Assembly (NCBI GenBank): GCA_949130485.1
Contig: OX422199.1
Span: 3,209,402-3,273,401, forward strand
DNA: 64,000 nt
DNA from: Agelas oroides
Taxonomy: Eukaryota; Porifera; Demospongiae; Agelasida; Agelasidae
Direction of reading: 5' to 3'
Part shown: in pieces, positions 1-10,773 of the stretch
How the letters are laid out: every line of letters starts with the position of its first letter
How positions within the stretch are numbered: position 1 is the first letter of the stretch
Program-made: the position numbers and the translations under genes
The notes under the pieces: generated by a model
What the model saw: the letters and a program-made list of their open reading frames with translations, nothing else
The model's database searches: none
What the model was told of the DNA's origin: nothing

Positions 1-2737
1 ACTCTTGATGAAGATGTTCTGAAACACAAGAAAGACCCTGAAGAGCTCCATTCCAAGGCTATGGGTATCATTAGTGCATGCTGCAAGGGCTCCGAAGATG
101 AAAGAGCAGCAAGTTCCCCATCAGTACAGTCCAGAGCCAGCTTGATGAACATTATGAACGAGGATACTACTTACATAGTGTTCCTCCAGCGTTCAGTTTG
201 GATTGTACCCATATAATGCTTATACAATGTTCCTCGATCCATTAACAGTCTTGATTGTCATGCTCACATAATGTTCATGCAGATTGTACTACATGAACTA
301 CAGTCTCGTTTTGACACTTTTTCCCAAATGTCACTTGAGTATCGGGAGCTATGTGATGAGACCAAGTCAGCCATGCAGGCATTCCAGACAAAGTTTGATT
401 CGTTCTCTCACTGGTTGGAGGGGGTGGAGGGGAAGCTGGCAGAGAAGAAGAGCAGCAAGTTCCCCATCAGTACAGTCCAGAGCCAGCTTGATGAACATTA
501 TGAACGAGGATACTACTTACATAGTGTTCCTCCAGAGTTCAGTTTGGATTGTACCCATATAATGCTTATACAATGTTCCTCGATCCATTAACAGTCTTGA
601 TTGTCATGCTCACATAATGTTCATGCAGATTGTACTACATGTAATGCTCACATAATGTTCATCCAGATTGTACTATCACCCCGTTTTTTGTTCTTCGGTT
701 TGCGTTCAATATAATACACGGAGGCGGAAGAGCGCAAAAAAAAAAAACGGGGAAGGCCTGGGAACACCTGTCACATGAATGACGTCTGGTGGATGCGAGG
801 TGGACGTAGGGGGGGCGGTGCCCAACTACAAATTTGTGTGCAATAAACCCTAGTTTCTTACCGGTGAAGTCAAGTACTGTCGATCTCGTGAACGTCTGGG
901 GTCCGGGCTGTCATTGGAGCGCTCGATGGTGAAGTCTAGTAAGTTATTTGAATGTGGACCCCTCCCCCCCCCCCCCCCCCCCACGTCCACCTCACGTCCA
1001 CCAGACGTCATTCACGTGACAGGTGTTCCCAGGCCTTCCCCGTTTTTCACACTCTTCCGCCTCCGTGTATTATATTGAACGCAAACCAAAGAACAAAAAA
1101 CAGGGTAGGCCTGTGAATGAGGCTATCTAAGTAGTACATGTGGTGCAGTTGGTTAGAACACTATGTAAGCATTACATGTAGTGAATAAGCATTACCCGTG
1201 GTAAACTCCAGTCTGAACCTTTCCTTCTTCTTCCCTTCAGGACTTCATGCATGAGTGTGAGCAACAGACAGACCAGTACTCTGACCTCTATTGTCATGGC
1301 AACCGTCTGTCAGCTAAATACAAGCCCAGTGACACCTTGGATGCAATGATGTCATCCTTACATAATCGATGGGTGGGGCACGTGGCCCAGTTTGGAGAGA
1401 TGAGTAAGGAGTTGCTCAGGATACAGGAACAGTGGGAGGAGTATGAGAAAGGAGTGAATGGGCTTTTGAGCTGGATCATGGAAGAGGCAGAGAAGTTCTC
1501 TCGTGAGGTGACAACACGTGGGGACAAGGGGATTGAGGACCACATTATGTCATGCAAGGTGGGAGAGTGGGAGAGTGGGAGAGGGGGGGAGCAGAGTTGT
1601 GTTCAGTGGAACCTCTCTATGCAGGGCCGTAGCCACCGGTCCGGTTAGTCCGGTTTCAACCGGACCACTTTTTCCCTCACCCATGGCTTGCTTGGCGTCG
1701 CCAAATAGGGCCAATGCTCGGCAAACGCACATGGCACGCACACAGCGTGGTGACATGTTGCAACATAATACGAGATGGCTGCGAACAGTGCGAAAGACCG
1801 AGTCTTCCAACAATTTTCCGTTCTTCCTACCGAACGATCTGCGAAGGGTGTGGCTTGTGAGATTAGCGAATGATCGGAAAGCCGAAACCATGCAGTGCTA
1901 TATGGCGCAACGGGCAGAAAGGGTAGATGTTCATGCATGTAAAACTCTGTCGTCTGGCCTGCGAGAAGCATCGTTTTGGCCCAAAAATGGTCTCAGAAGC
2001 AACCTCATAGCCTCTAAATTCCAAAAATTTTATGGGGGGGCATGCCCCCAGACCCCCCTAGCTGTTGCGTGCTTACGCACGCACCACTAACCTGACCACT
2101 CCAAATTTTATGGCTACGGCCCTGCTATGAGGACACTCTTATAACAGATGTCCTGGTTACACTAGTTAGCAAGGTGCCCTCATTTTGAAGGCTGATAAAG
2201 CTATGATTTGAAGATTTTGACATCACCACCAACTGGCCAAACCTGTGAGTAAGATATAGCAAAATATCTGTGCAATGACTGCTTGTGGTGAGCATTGTCT
2301 GCATGCTTTGCATATTGGAGAGCAACCTTGAACATCATGGACAGAAAATTCCAGCATTGCAGTATGCATGTACTGTGTAGTAGGCAAAGGTAGCTACTTT
2401 CTTCTGTCTGTAGTCAGGCTGGATTGTCATGCTTGCATACAGATCTTACTCAAGGCCAGTCAGGAGTAAATCACATTGCAGGCTGAGAATACTGCTATTC
2501 CTCATTGTGATTGATGTCCACAAGTAATTTCTGAATTACTTGTGACACTGTGCTAACTGGAAACACAGCCCCAGTTCAGTCTGACAACCATGTGCTAGCT
2601 ACTTTATTTCTCAGACACTCTAGCTTAAATTTTATCTAGTAATTGGATATGTGCATTGACGGCTATACAGACAAAATCCATGTTAGAAATTGAAGTGGGG
2701 GTTTTATCACAGCTACATGTACATGATGCAAATATCA

Positions 2738-2768
<31 letters not shown>

Positions 2769-5700
2769 GCACTCAGGTGTTTGCAGACACTCTGGAGAAG
2801 AAGCAGGCATCAATCAGAGGCATCCAGGACCTTGTAGAGATCCTTTCTGCTAAGGATGGAATCAAGAAGAATGGAACAAGGGATGTGGAGTCCAGGTAGG
2901 GGTGTGTAGTAAAGATCATATACAATACATGATGAAGACAACAAACTTACTGAAGTTTTGGTTTTGGGATGTTTCATTCCCATGAGCATGTCAGTAGTTG
3001 CAGTGAGAAAGGGCAATATACAAGATTGTGAGTGACATTCTAATAATCACGATATTGTCAAGATGATCGTGCAAGGTGAAAATATCATAAATATTTATAG
3101 ATTGCCCATCCCTTAGTTTAGGTAGGCATTTCACCAGGACTGGTATTGTAGCAGTGCTATGTCAGCTGAGGCCTTGACACTGCCAGGTTAGTCTTGTTCC
3201 CAGGCTCTCGCCCACATGAAGTGAGACTACCGCCAGATGGTTAGTCTTGTTCCCAGGCTCTCTCCCACATAAAGTGAGACTACCGCCAGATGTTGTATGG
3301 GAGGAAGGGAAGGCTGAGGGATTAGTGCCTAAATCATGGCATCATTATAGTTTATCATCACATCACTATTGCTTCCCTGCACATTCATGCACACACAGAT
3401 GGCAGGATGTAAACCAACACTGGAATTCCTTGTGCAAGTTACTAGCCGAGACTCTATTGCATCTGGAGGCAACATATGCTGAAGTTCGCCATGTACTACT
3501 TATCATTGAGAAGGAATTTGATTGGCTGAAGAGGTGTGAACAAACAGCAGCAACGCAGCAGTCAACCCAGGGAAACCTGCAGATTGTGCAGGAATATGTT
3601 GACACATACTATGTGAGTGAAATGCTTGGCTTGACATTCTGACATAACCCACTTGATTCCTCCCTTTCTTCCTCTATCACCCCGTTCCTCCTTCCTTGCC
3701 TCCATCCCTCCATCTCTTTCTCTTTTCCACCCTCCCTCCTTCCCTTATCTTTCCCATATTCTCCCACCCCCCCTTCCTTTCTTCCCTCCCATTTTTCCCA
3801 ACATCATCTTTCCCTTTCTGTCTACTACCCTCTCTCTATCATCTCTCTGTCACCTTCCCTCCAGCAACTGTTATATGAGATAGAGGAACACCAGAAAGAA
3901 GCCGAGTACATACAGCAAATGGTAGACTTTCTTGTAGAACACTCACGCAAAGAGAAGAGGGAGGAGCTAGAAGCAACTGCAAAAGATTTTGCACAGCGCT
4001 ACCACTCTCTCCTTACCTCTGTCAAAACCTATGTCAGCAACATGCAAGACTCCATTTTGGTATGTATTTTGACTAATCTTAACTTTTATCTGCTATTAGT
4101 TGACAATGTGAGGACTGTGGGACTTATTTTAATTCTGTAAACAAGGGAGTTCCCACTGTCCCAGCAGTTCATGCCATGCCTTCCAATGCATGGAACAGGA
4201 ATGGACATCCTGTGGTGTCCCTTACTATAGGGACTCCACAGCTTTATCCTAGCTGTCCATCCCATCTATGGAATTTCCCATTGCATGCTATAGTCTCTAC
4301 TGTCAATGAAGAGTAGGTTCTTCCCAGCAACCCTGGTGAAAGTGTTATTCTTAACAGACAAAATTGTCCTATTTTCTTTGAATCACTATCAGACCCATGC
4401 AGAGTACAGAGTTATAGAGTACAGTCGTTAAGCCATGTTTGCAGCAGTCCATCTTAAATCTGTACAGGTAGAACTTGCCCTAGCTTCTCTAACCAACAAT
4501 TGTGTTTTTGCTTGACTTGGTGTGCACTCCTTTGCAACATTACTCACTCCTTTCCTACTGTTTTCTTCAAGAGGAGTGAGGAGGAGCTGCCTGACTCTCA
4601 GATAACTATTCAGCAGACACATGCTGAAAGCACTGCAGTGGAGATCACTGGTAAGTTACAACTGTATTAGTGTTAGGGGTTTGTTTTTAGTTTAGTTTAG
4701 TTTAGTAATTTAAACCCCAAACAAATCGTTTTAGTTTTAGTTATAGTTTTATTTACTAAATCACTTTTAGTACTCTGATAGTTACTAGTATTGGGTGATT
4801 TTAATATTAGTTTAGAGTAACCAGTATTAATTTATTTTAGGATGGGGTGAGCTTAGAGCCCCAGTGTGTGTAAATAGAATTGTAGTTGAGTATATTACTA
4901 CCTGGTTTGCTTATCCACATGGCATTTCGAATCATTTTCCCAGACTACCTGAGAGGGGTGGATGTAATTGGAGAGACCAGCATCCTTGTTACCAACCAAG
5001 CCCAATCTTTCAAGTGGGTAGGCTATGGACTCAAGATCCATGTCCCCAAGGGAGCCCTGCCAGCAGGCTTGGAGGAGTGCAGACTCCTCATCAAGGTGGG
5101 ATTATCTGGCCAGTTTGCACTCCCCCAGAACACTTCCCTCTCAAGTGCAGTCTACTGGCTAGACAGTCAACCTCCATGCAAGTTCTCACAGCCTATTAGT
5201 CTGGAAATCCAACACAGTGTGAAGAACACTCATATATCACATCTGAGTTTTGTCCATGCAAAGTGCTCCCAAACGCACCTCCCCTATACATTTGAGACTT
5301 TGGAAGGAGGCGTGTTTTCTAGTGAGAGTGTTTATGGCTTTGTGCAACGTGATCACTTCTCTTTGTTGGGCATCACCTGCAATACTGTCCACAATACACC
5401 ACTGCCAGGAGCTCAACTGTATCATGCCAGCCTTTTCTACCTGAGGAAAACAGCCAATAAAAGAGAAATCCACTTTGTGATTACCAAAGACCAGGAAGTG
5501 CATACTACAGTAAGTTCTGGTCTACTGTACTGTTACTGTTGGTGATTACTGTCACCTGTTGATTATTCTTCAGTTTGTCAGACAGAGGTATACTGCTGAG
5601 GGTGCCACAGTTGGGCCAAGCCTGCAAGTAGAGTTTAAATCAAACTGTATATCACTGGAGCTGCCTTCTGAGGAAGATGTTCTCAATGATGGGTAGAAAA

Positions 5701-6764
5701 TTATTCCACTCATTCAGCCAGAGGTAATGACATTTACATTCTTGTACTGGACTTTGTTACTGGGTTTACTGCATCTTCCTGCAGATCACTAAGGAGGTTG
5801 TGGACAGTTACAGTTTTGAGACTGGACGGCAAATCCCTTCTAGCCAGCTGACAGCATTGTGGACTGCACAGCACAGTCCATCACAACTCATCCATACAGT
5901 GACCCTTAAGGGTACCAAGGAACCAGCCTACTTCTCCATCGTACTTGACTCTGGCTCCACCCCAATGGAGTGTATTAGAGGTGAGGAGGTACACTGTACC
6001 TATGCTTGGATGATCATTGTGGTAGAGAGTAATGCTTGACCACCTAGTGTTGAACCAAGGAATCATTTCAAATGATCTTGCTAGCTAGTCTGCAAGGAGT
6101 AACTCAACATCACATGAACTTCATAAGATGTGATGATATAGATACAGCCAATACAGCAATGGAGTTAATGCAGCAACAGTGGTCAGCAGAGTCAGAGTTA
6201 AAATAATGGATAAATTTGTTGATGCTGTTGATGTGGAGAGGATACACTTTATTTCAAAACTTTCTTTTGACCTCTATAATAGTACTTCCTTGCAAGACTT
6301 AGTGCTAAGGCTGAAGTAAAAGTGTCTGGGTCTGAGGATATAAGTTCAGAGACTTATCATTTGGATAGTATTTCCTACTGCACCTATGTGTCGGTGTAAT
6401 AACCTAGCTATTGGTGTAATAATCATATCAGTCATTTGTTTACTTTTGTGATCACATACACACAGCTCCAGCTCCAACACCAGATATGAATGACCTGACA
6501 GAGGCCTTCTACCACACGGTAGCAGACAAGTGGGAGCACATTGGCATCTACCTTCACTTCCCCATGGCTGCTCTGAAGACCATTGCTGCAGAACACCAGC
6601 ATGACTCTCACAAGTGCCTCATTGAGATGCTGGGGGTGTGGCTGAAGAGAGTAGACCCTCCCCCCATCTGGACTGCCATCATTGAGGCTGTGGAGTTTCT
6701 GGGGGAGGAGCAGCTAGCAAGACGACTCAGAGAAAAATACTGCCCACAAATTCATAAAATATGA
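1..6764 (+). CDS. Spectrin-repeat / ZU5 / Death-domain protein, copy A (5' part off window; internal stop)
   Basis: Multi-exon gene. Exons inferred from splice consensus, reading phase and comparison with copy B: an incomplete exon from base 1; about 283-500 (3' end uncertain); 1241-1558; 2777-2895; 3399-3612; 3865-4059; 4572-4650; 4944-5509; 5574-5723; 5785-5980; 6466-6764. The first exons encode amphipathic helical segments with heptad-like spacing and W at spectrin-repeat positions (SHWLEGVEGKL, LLSWIMEEAEKF, EKEFDWLKRCEQ). A ZU5 domain, a possible UPA-like segment and a C-terminal Death domain follow. By analogy with ankyrin/UNC5/PIDD families it would be a cytoplasmic scaffold or signalling adaptor; that is inference. 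Phases chain correctly from 1241 to the end, but exon 5574-5723 holds an in-frame TAG, so the copy would lose its Death domain. It may be a pseudogene, a truncated product or a sequencing error. Confidence 0.72.
105..640 (+). repeat. 190-bp direct repeat around a spectrin exon
   Basis: Positions 105-294 recur at 451-640 (offset 346) with very few changes; a shorter third piece lies at about 641-674. The repeated piece covers the 3' end of a spectrin exon plus following intron, ending at the acceptor-like stretch before 283. In the first copy it is joined to a different upstream exon and read in another frame, so the 5' copy looks like a local duplication that damaged the exon starting at base 1. 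Confidence 0.8.
679..1106. mobile_element. Fold-back (long terminal inverted repeat) MITE in intron
   Basis: About 130-140 bp at 679-820 is nearly the reverse complement of 975-1106. Shared landmarks are CCCCGTTTTTTGTTC near the left end, its complement GAACAAAAAACAGGG at the right end, and CCAGACGTCATTCACGTGA in the right arm, whose complement lies in the left arm. The inner right arm starts with a poly-C run at 966-982. No transposase ORF; a non-autonomous DNA element in the intron before exon 1241-1558. Confidence 0.8.
1241..1558 (+). CDS. Spectrin-repeat exon of copy A
   Basis: A 318-nt, phase 0-0 exon (106 codons), preceded by a pyrimidine-rich TTCCTTCTTCTTCCCTTCAG acceptor and ending CAAG|GT. 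It begins DFMHECEQQTDQYSDLY and holds HNRWVGHVAQFGEMSKEL and LLSWIMEEAEKF, spaced like helices of a spectrin-type triple-helical repeat. It continues in phase into the exon at 2777. No equivalent exists upstream of copy B, so this part of the protein is visible only here. Confidence 0.7.
1622..2124. mobile_element. hAT-like non-autonomous element in intron
   Basis: Ends are CAGGGCCGTAGCCA and TGGCTACGGCCCTG, a perfect 14-bp terminal inverted repeat, flanked by CTATG on both sides. The interior carries a GGGGGGGCATGCCCCCAGACCCCCC block that recurs in a remnant near 25.68 kb. Open frames across it are not conserved proteins. Superfamily is a guess from the TIR style; the flanking repeat is 5 bp rather than the 8 bp expected for hAT. 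Confidence 0.75.
2739..2768 (+). repeat. (CA)n microsatellite before spectrin exon
   Basis: A short CA run immediately upstream of the acceptor of exon 2777-2895. The equivalent position in copy B (28887-29070) has a much longer CA array. Confidence 0.9.
2777..4650 (+). CDS. Spectrin-like helical exons of copy A (2777-2895, 3399-3612, 3865-4059, 4572-4650)
   Basis: Four exons with lengths 119, 214, 195 and 79 nt, identical to those of copy B. They encode VFADTLEKKQASIRGIQDLV, WQDVNQHWNSLCKLLAETLL, QLLYEIEEHQKEAEYIQQMV and RSEEELPDSQITIQQTHAES respectively. Donors are GTAGGG, GTGAGT, GTATGT and GTAAGT. Long amphipathic helices with a leading W in the second exon are typical of spectrin repeats. 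The intron 3613-3864 is a strongly pyrimidine-biased CCTTCC tract. Confidence 0.75.
3186..3291. repeat. 53-bp minisatellite, two units
   Basis: Two tandem 53-bp units beginning GGTTAGTCTTGTTCCCAGGC and ending GAGACTACCGCCAGAT. Each unit is a weak fold-back (TAGTCT ... AGACTA). The same site in copy B holds exactly 11 units. Confidence 0.9.
4944..5509 (+). CDS. ZU5-domain exon, copy A
   Basis: A 566-nt exon (phase 1 to 0) between TTTTCCCAG and GTAAGTTC. It encodes a ZU5 domain: VTNQAQSFKWVGYGLKIHVP, then KGALPAGLEECRLLIKVGLS, LPQNTSLSSAVYWLDS, ISLEIQHS and FVQRDHFSLLGIT. The pattern G-Y-G-L-K-I-H-V-P-K-G-A-L-P followed by C-x-L-x-I-x-V is the classic ZU5 start seen in ankyrins, UNC5 and ZO-1. 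ZU5 folds act as protein-interaction or autoinhibitory modules. The frame is fully open. Confidence 0.88.
5574..5723 (+). pseudogene. Exon after ZU5 with in-frame TAG, copy A
   Basis: A 150-nt phase 0-0 exon after CTTCAG and before GTAATG. The frame reads FVRQRYTAEGATVGPSL and later SLELPSEEDVLNDG, then TAG at 5694-5696. The aligned exon in copy B has TGG there (NDGWKIIPLI). A stop here truncates the protein after ZU5. Splice sites and downstream exons look intact, so the change may be recent or polymorphic. Confidence 0.8.
5785..5980 (+). CDS. Exon between ZU5 and Death domain (possible UPA-like), copy A
   Basis: A 196-nt exon (phase 0 to 1), CTGCAG acceptor and GTGAGG donor. It encodes ITKEVVDSYSFETGRQIP and later AYFSIVLDSGSTPMECIR. 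Its place between ZU5 and Death suggests a UPA-type domain, but I do not recognise UPA motifs with certainty. It lies downstream of the TAG at 5694. Confidence 0.6.
6466..6764 (+). CDS. Death-domain terminal exon, copy A
   Basis: Last exon, entered in phase 1 after a CACACAG acceptor; starts APAPTPDMNDLTEAFYHTVA. The Death-domain pattern is clear: VADKWEHIGIYL, then LKTIAAEHQHDSHKCLIEML, GVWLKRVDPPPIWTAIIEAV and LARRLREKYC. The W in the W-x-x-I/L-G helix and the L-x-x-W-L helix are present. Stop TGA at 6762-6764. Death domains assemble homotypic signalling complexes. In this copy the exon is behind the nonsense codon. Confidence 0.85.
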
Positions 6765-7694
6765 TTTATGTACAGCGGTATCTATATAGGCATTGTAGCT
6801 GAATGGAAGTTATAGCTCTATTCTTATAAGCAATTATCTACAATGGCTCTACTTACTTGCATGGTTCTAGTTTACACTGCTGTGTAGCAATCTCTTGGAT
6901 ACACTAATCAATATTAGCTGACAACAGAGTGGAATGGAGATATTTAGCTACTTGTTTGTAGCTACACTTCTGACATAGCTAGTCAAGGAAGTTCATTGGG
7001 AGAGTGCAAACATGATATACAGCTAGCTAATCTCAATCACATTCCGTCAACTACACGCAAGTGAATAAAAAAATAGTAGCAAAAGTTTCCCCACTAGGGT
7101 GAGGTCTTGGGGTATTGGGCTACCACGACATGCAACACTACGTGGCCAGAACAAGTCCCAGGTAACACCTGGTGGCAGAGCCAGAGCCCCTCTCCTCCCT
7201 GCAGCTGGCTAGGCTGACACCCCTGGTTCCATTCCGTGTCCAGAGTCTGTGGGATGTAAGGGAGGAACAGAGCACCCGGCCCCTAGACCATATCGAGCAG
7301 CCAACTCGCAAGCTCTAGATTATCCGTGATTTAATTAACGACGACAAGTTAATGACATTCATTGTTTTGAAACCATCATCATTAGGGATGCTAGGAGAAA
7401 ATCACTTTTACTAGCACCCAAACTGTGCACAGTTGTTGGGGAGTGTCCTACATGGGGACTAACAGTCATAACAATAGCTGTTAGACGGTTCAGTTCACGT
7501 AGGTGGATAGGAAACGCAGACAGTATACGGAGTTAAGTAATCCGCGGAAGCGATGGGATCGGTATGATTTAAGGTGGCGGTAAGGTCCCAAGGGAGGCTT
7601 TCAGGCTTTTCACCCAATCCCATGCGGATCACGTGATAGGCCTGCAGGACAAAGGTCATTGATCGCGAAGTTGGATACTGCGTTTCTACTATCT

Positions 7695-8930
7695 ATGGTT
7701 TGCGAAAGGCAGGAGCTGAGTGTTCTCCTCGACAGGTAAGATAGCTTTATAGATATAGTGATGTTTTACTTTACGTATAAATGAGAGAGGGCAGCCTATT
7801 ATAGCTATATAGTAGTCTCGCGTAGACTAGCTATATAGTGGGATGGGGACAAAGATTTACTCTTGATTACTTCTTACCACATATGGCAATTTTGTCTGCT
7901 CTCCAAGCCTCCTGACAGATTGTGAGTGGGGCAAGAAAGAAAGGGAGCATTTCATAGCACCAATAGAAGATGATTGGGTGTGTCTCTGTGCTAGAAGTGT
8001 GCCCTCGTCACATGATTTTAAAAGTAGTAAGAGCCAGTGAAAGTAAAATGCAAACAGAAGTGTAAACTTCATTGGCTAAGGCCCCTTCAAAGGGGGCGTC
8101 TACAAACTACCAGGTATTTTTTCAAAAATTGTGATGTTAACTTGTGATCCCCTTCCCCCCTCATATAACGTCATGCATTCTGTCGACTGTTGATCAGACA
8201 CCGCCCTCAAATATCAGCTGCACAATCTGAAGCTCTGAGTGAAATGTCCTCAATAGGAAGCAGACAATAGTCATCTAGCTATAGCACTAAGGGTTTTTGT
8301 ATTCCACGACTTGTTTTCACCACTGACAGCTAAAGCTGGCCATACTACTGCCAGGCAGTGCCAGCGTCCATTAGTCATTGCATTGTGGTTAGCTGCAGAG
8401 AAGTAGCGTAGGCCCAGTGATGTAAATGACTCTAGCTTAGCTGTACCACTCGTACGTACCTTAATATCGTAACAGGCTCACTAATGCTGTAATCACTATA
8501 GTGTATTACAGCATTAGTAAACTGTAGTGCACTGTGGGGGATTAAAACCACCTGATTTTTTGTTTCATCACAGACTCATTTGGGCATAAATAGTTACTAA
8601 GTACTTGGTTGCTGATGTTTTTGCTGAGATACCGAGAAATAAATCCACGGAAAAATTCCGGGATCCACCTGGGGTTTGAACCCAAGACCTTCTGAATAAC
8701 ATCAAGCCTACTTGGTTGCTAATAATTATTATACATCTACCCAGTTGGAATAGCTTAATCCTATGCCCATAACTTTACTAATTTTATTTTGGTATGTATA
8801 CACTGGTCTGCTGTTATCACAAGTGTACAGGTGTAATAGGAAACTGTTTCTATATTTCTATTTGCAGAAGTGCAGAAGCTTCATTCAAGATCTGCTTGTT
8901 GTATCCCACGACATGAAGACAGATATATGA
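7695..8930 (+). other. Possible small spliced transcript in the insertion
   Basis: An ATG at 7695 opens MVCERQELSVLLD up to a strong donor (GACAG|GTAAGA, 7735/7736). A good acceptor with a pyrimidine tract (CTATTTGCAG) ends at 8867. Spliced in phase, the frame continues R-SAEASFKICLLYPTT and stops, giving about 29 residues. I recognise no family. It may be a noncoding transcript or chance. Confidence 0.25.
8640..8765 (-). repeat. tRNA-like (SINE-type) fragment
   Basis: On the minus strand GGTCTTGGGTTCAAACCCC resembles a tRNA T-arm / pol III B box, and an A-box-like CCAACTGGGTAGA lies about 55 nt upstream. A complete acceptor stem is not evident, so a tRNA-derived SINE or tRNA relic is likelier than a working tRNA gene. 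Confidence 0.4.
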
Positions 8931-10016
8931 TGCTTACATCAAGAACTCAATGCTACTGTGTTATTTATGTAGTCACTTTTGTATGTAGTCACTTTTGTAT
9001 GTAGTCGATTTTTGTTAGCGTCAGTGGATGTTATTTTTTGTAAGTATAGATGGTCAAATTTTATACTGATTTGCATTGACTTGCATGGTTGAATTTCAGC
9101 TGAACAACATAAGTAAAATAACTAAATTAGTTCTTTTACTGGTTAAGTTGTAACATATCAGCCTTATCCTTTATGCAGGCAGTAAAGTGCATACAACGTC
9201 ACATACTAACGTTGAAAGAAGTCATCTAGCTAGCTAGCTCCATGCGATAAGAGCCTAGCCTAGGTTCCACCGTGAGACTGAGGTAGCCAAGAGAGATAGT
9301 GAACCAGTCACTCCCCCGACTTGATCGTCGGCCGTGCAAGTTGCACCGGAAGTCACATGGCAAATTAGGGCGGTACCACATGGGATTGGGTGAAAAGACA
9401 GCCTCCCGTTACCATACCATCCATGCTGTAATTACGTCATTTGTGAACCAGTTACGATCGAATCGAGCTACAGATCAAGCTAAGAATCGAGCCACAAAAT
9501 TTATCGAGCTACGAATCGAGCCAAGAATCGAGCTTCGGACCTGTCACTCGAGCTTTAGAACGAGCTGTGAACCGAACTTATTGCACTCCAGGGTCACCGT
9601 ACAGCAGAGATGGAACTACTCTAGAGGTGTGGGCAGTGATGACTTTATAATGGTTAACTAGTCTTGGCCCAGCCTCAATTTTTACACGGCTATCACGTAT
9701 ATTTCAAGTGCATCACGTTACCTTGCTGTATCACTCTATTAATTAAGTGTGGGGCTCATATATGGATGTATGGCTCGGTCCAATTTCAGAGAAATAGCTC
9801 TTCAAACATGGTGATGCACTCAAAATATGATGGAACAGTATTTAATTTCTATCTGGGGCTGCCATACATGTATATTGTAAGGTGTTGGCTATGAAAGACA
9901 GGCCATTATCTTCAGGAAACTCATCTTACAATTAATGGAGACAACACTAATAAGTGATGAGAAATAGTTTAATGACCACTCCTTCACACACAACACCCTC
10001 ACACCCTCACACACAG

Positions 10017-10178
10017 CATCTGAAGCAGCAGCTGTCAGTGGAGGAGGTGAATGTTCAGTACCTGATTGACCTCGGTAACACCATCCTGGCCTGTGTGCAG
10101 CCTGAGGGAGAGGCTGAGATGTACATCGACACTTGCCTGTCTGAGGTGGAGCAGCTGTGGTACAACATGGACACACAG
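10017..10178 (+). CDS. Spectrin-repeat exon of a further gene copy
   Basis: A 162-nt phase 0-0 exon between CACACACAG and GTGTGTG. It encodes HLKQQLSVEEVNVQYLIDLG and later ACVQPEGEAEMYIDTC and LSEVEQLWYNMDTQ. It follows the Death exon of copy A, so it belongs to the 5' half of another gene of the same type; whether that gene continues at 29073, across the collagen array, cannot be decided here. Its counterpart after copy B (35265-35365) is degraded. Confidence 0.65.
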
Positions 10179-10199
10179 GTGTGTGTGGGTGTGTGTGTG

Positions 10200-10649
10200 C
10201 AGTGGCGGATTTAAGGGGGGTAAGGGGAGTGCAAATGCACCCCCCTTTGGCGGCTAGTAATGTATTTTTGCATACATAACTGCACGAGTCCATCAAATGA
10301 TTATGCAGCAGTGGCATGCAGCAACAACAGCCAGGCACAGTTACACACTCACGATTCAGTTCCTTACTGATCTCCAGACGTTTGACTAGGCCTAGAGTTG
10401 CTTCGAGATATTCAGTTCGGACTTCCAGCTATTTTAAACAACTCACTAGCTAGCTACCAGTCAGTAGTTATGTATGTAGCTCGTAGGTAGGTAAACATTT
10501 CAAATTTTTTTTGTACACTTAATTGGAACGGGACTTTCCCAACACCAGGTGGTCTGCGTAGAAGTGAGCGTGGCAACCCAACAATTTTCGGGTGCGCTTC
10601 ACGCGCCAGTGGCTGAACCCCCCTTTCTGAATTTCTAAATCCGCCACTG
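10200..10649. mobile_element. 450-bp non-autonomous DNA element
   Basis: Begins CAGTGGCGGATTTAAGGGGG and ends AAATCCGCCACTG, a clear terminal inverted repeat. It sits in a TG-repeat stretch just after the exon ending at 10178 and is absent from the matching site after copy B (35366). No ORF of note. The site duplication is hidden by the TG repeat. Confidence 0.8.
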
Positions 10650-10772
<123 letters not shown>

Positions 10773-10773
10773 T

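Larger units (their letters stand above)
7577..9415. mobile_element. Inverted-repeat-bounded insertion specific to copy A
   Basis: Around 7590-7625 the sequence (GGGAGGCTTTCAGGC, then TTTTCACCCAATCCCATG) matches the reverse complement of 9379-9411 (ACATGGGATTGGGTG, GCCTCCC). Copy B lacks this segment: its CGCGGAAGCGCTGGG is followed almost at once by the CATCCATGCTGTAATTA that in copy A lies at 9418. The interior has no transposase but holds a plausible small spliced ORF and a tRNA-like block. Exact ends uncertain. Confidence 0.6.
6765..10016 (+). other. Spacer between copy A Death exon and next spectrin exon
   Basis: Holds the 3' flank of copy A, a block shared with copy B (about 7080-7316 against 34020-34250), a 175-bp segment inverted relative to copy B (7317-7491), a roughly 1.84-kb insertion with inverted-repeat ends (about 7577-9415) and a TCGAGC-rich stretch (9450-9600) also present at 34550-34690. 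No convincing protein gene. Confidence 0.7.

Noticed and set aside
1518-2090. 190-codon ORF
   Set aside because: Runs out of a spectrin exon into an inverted-repeat element; no transposase motif and the frame is not kept in the related copy at 25.6 kb.
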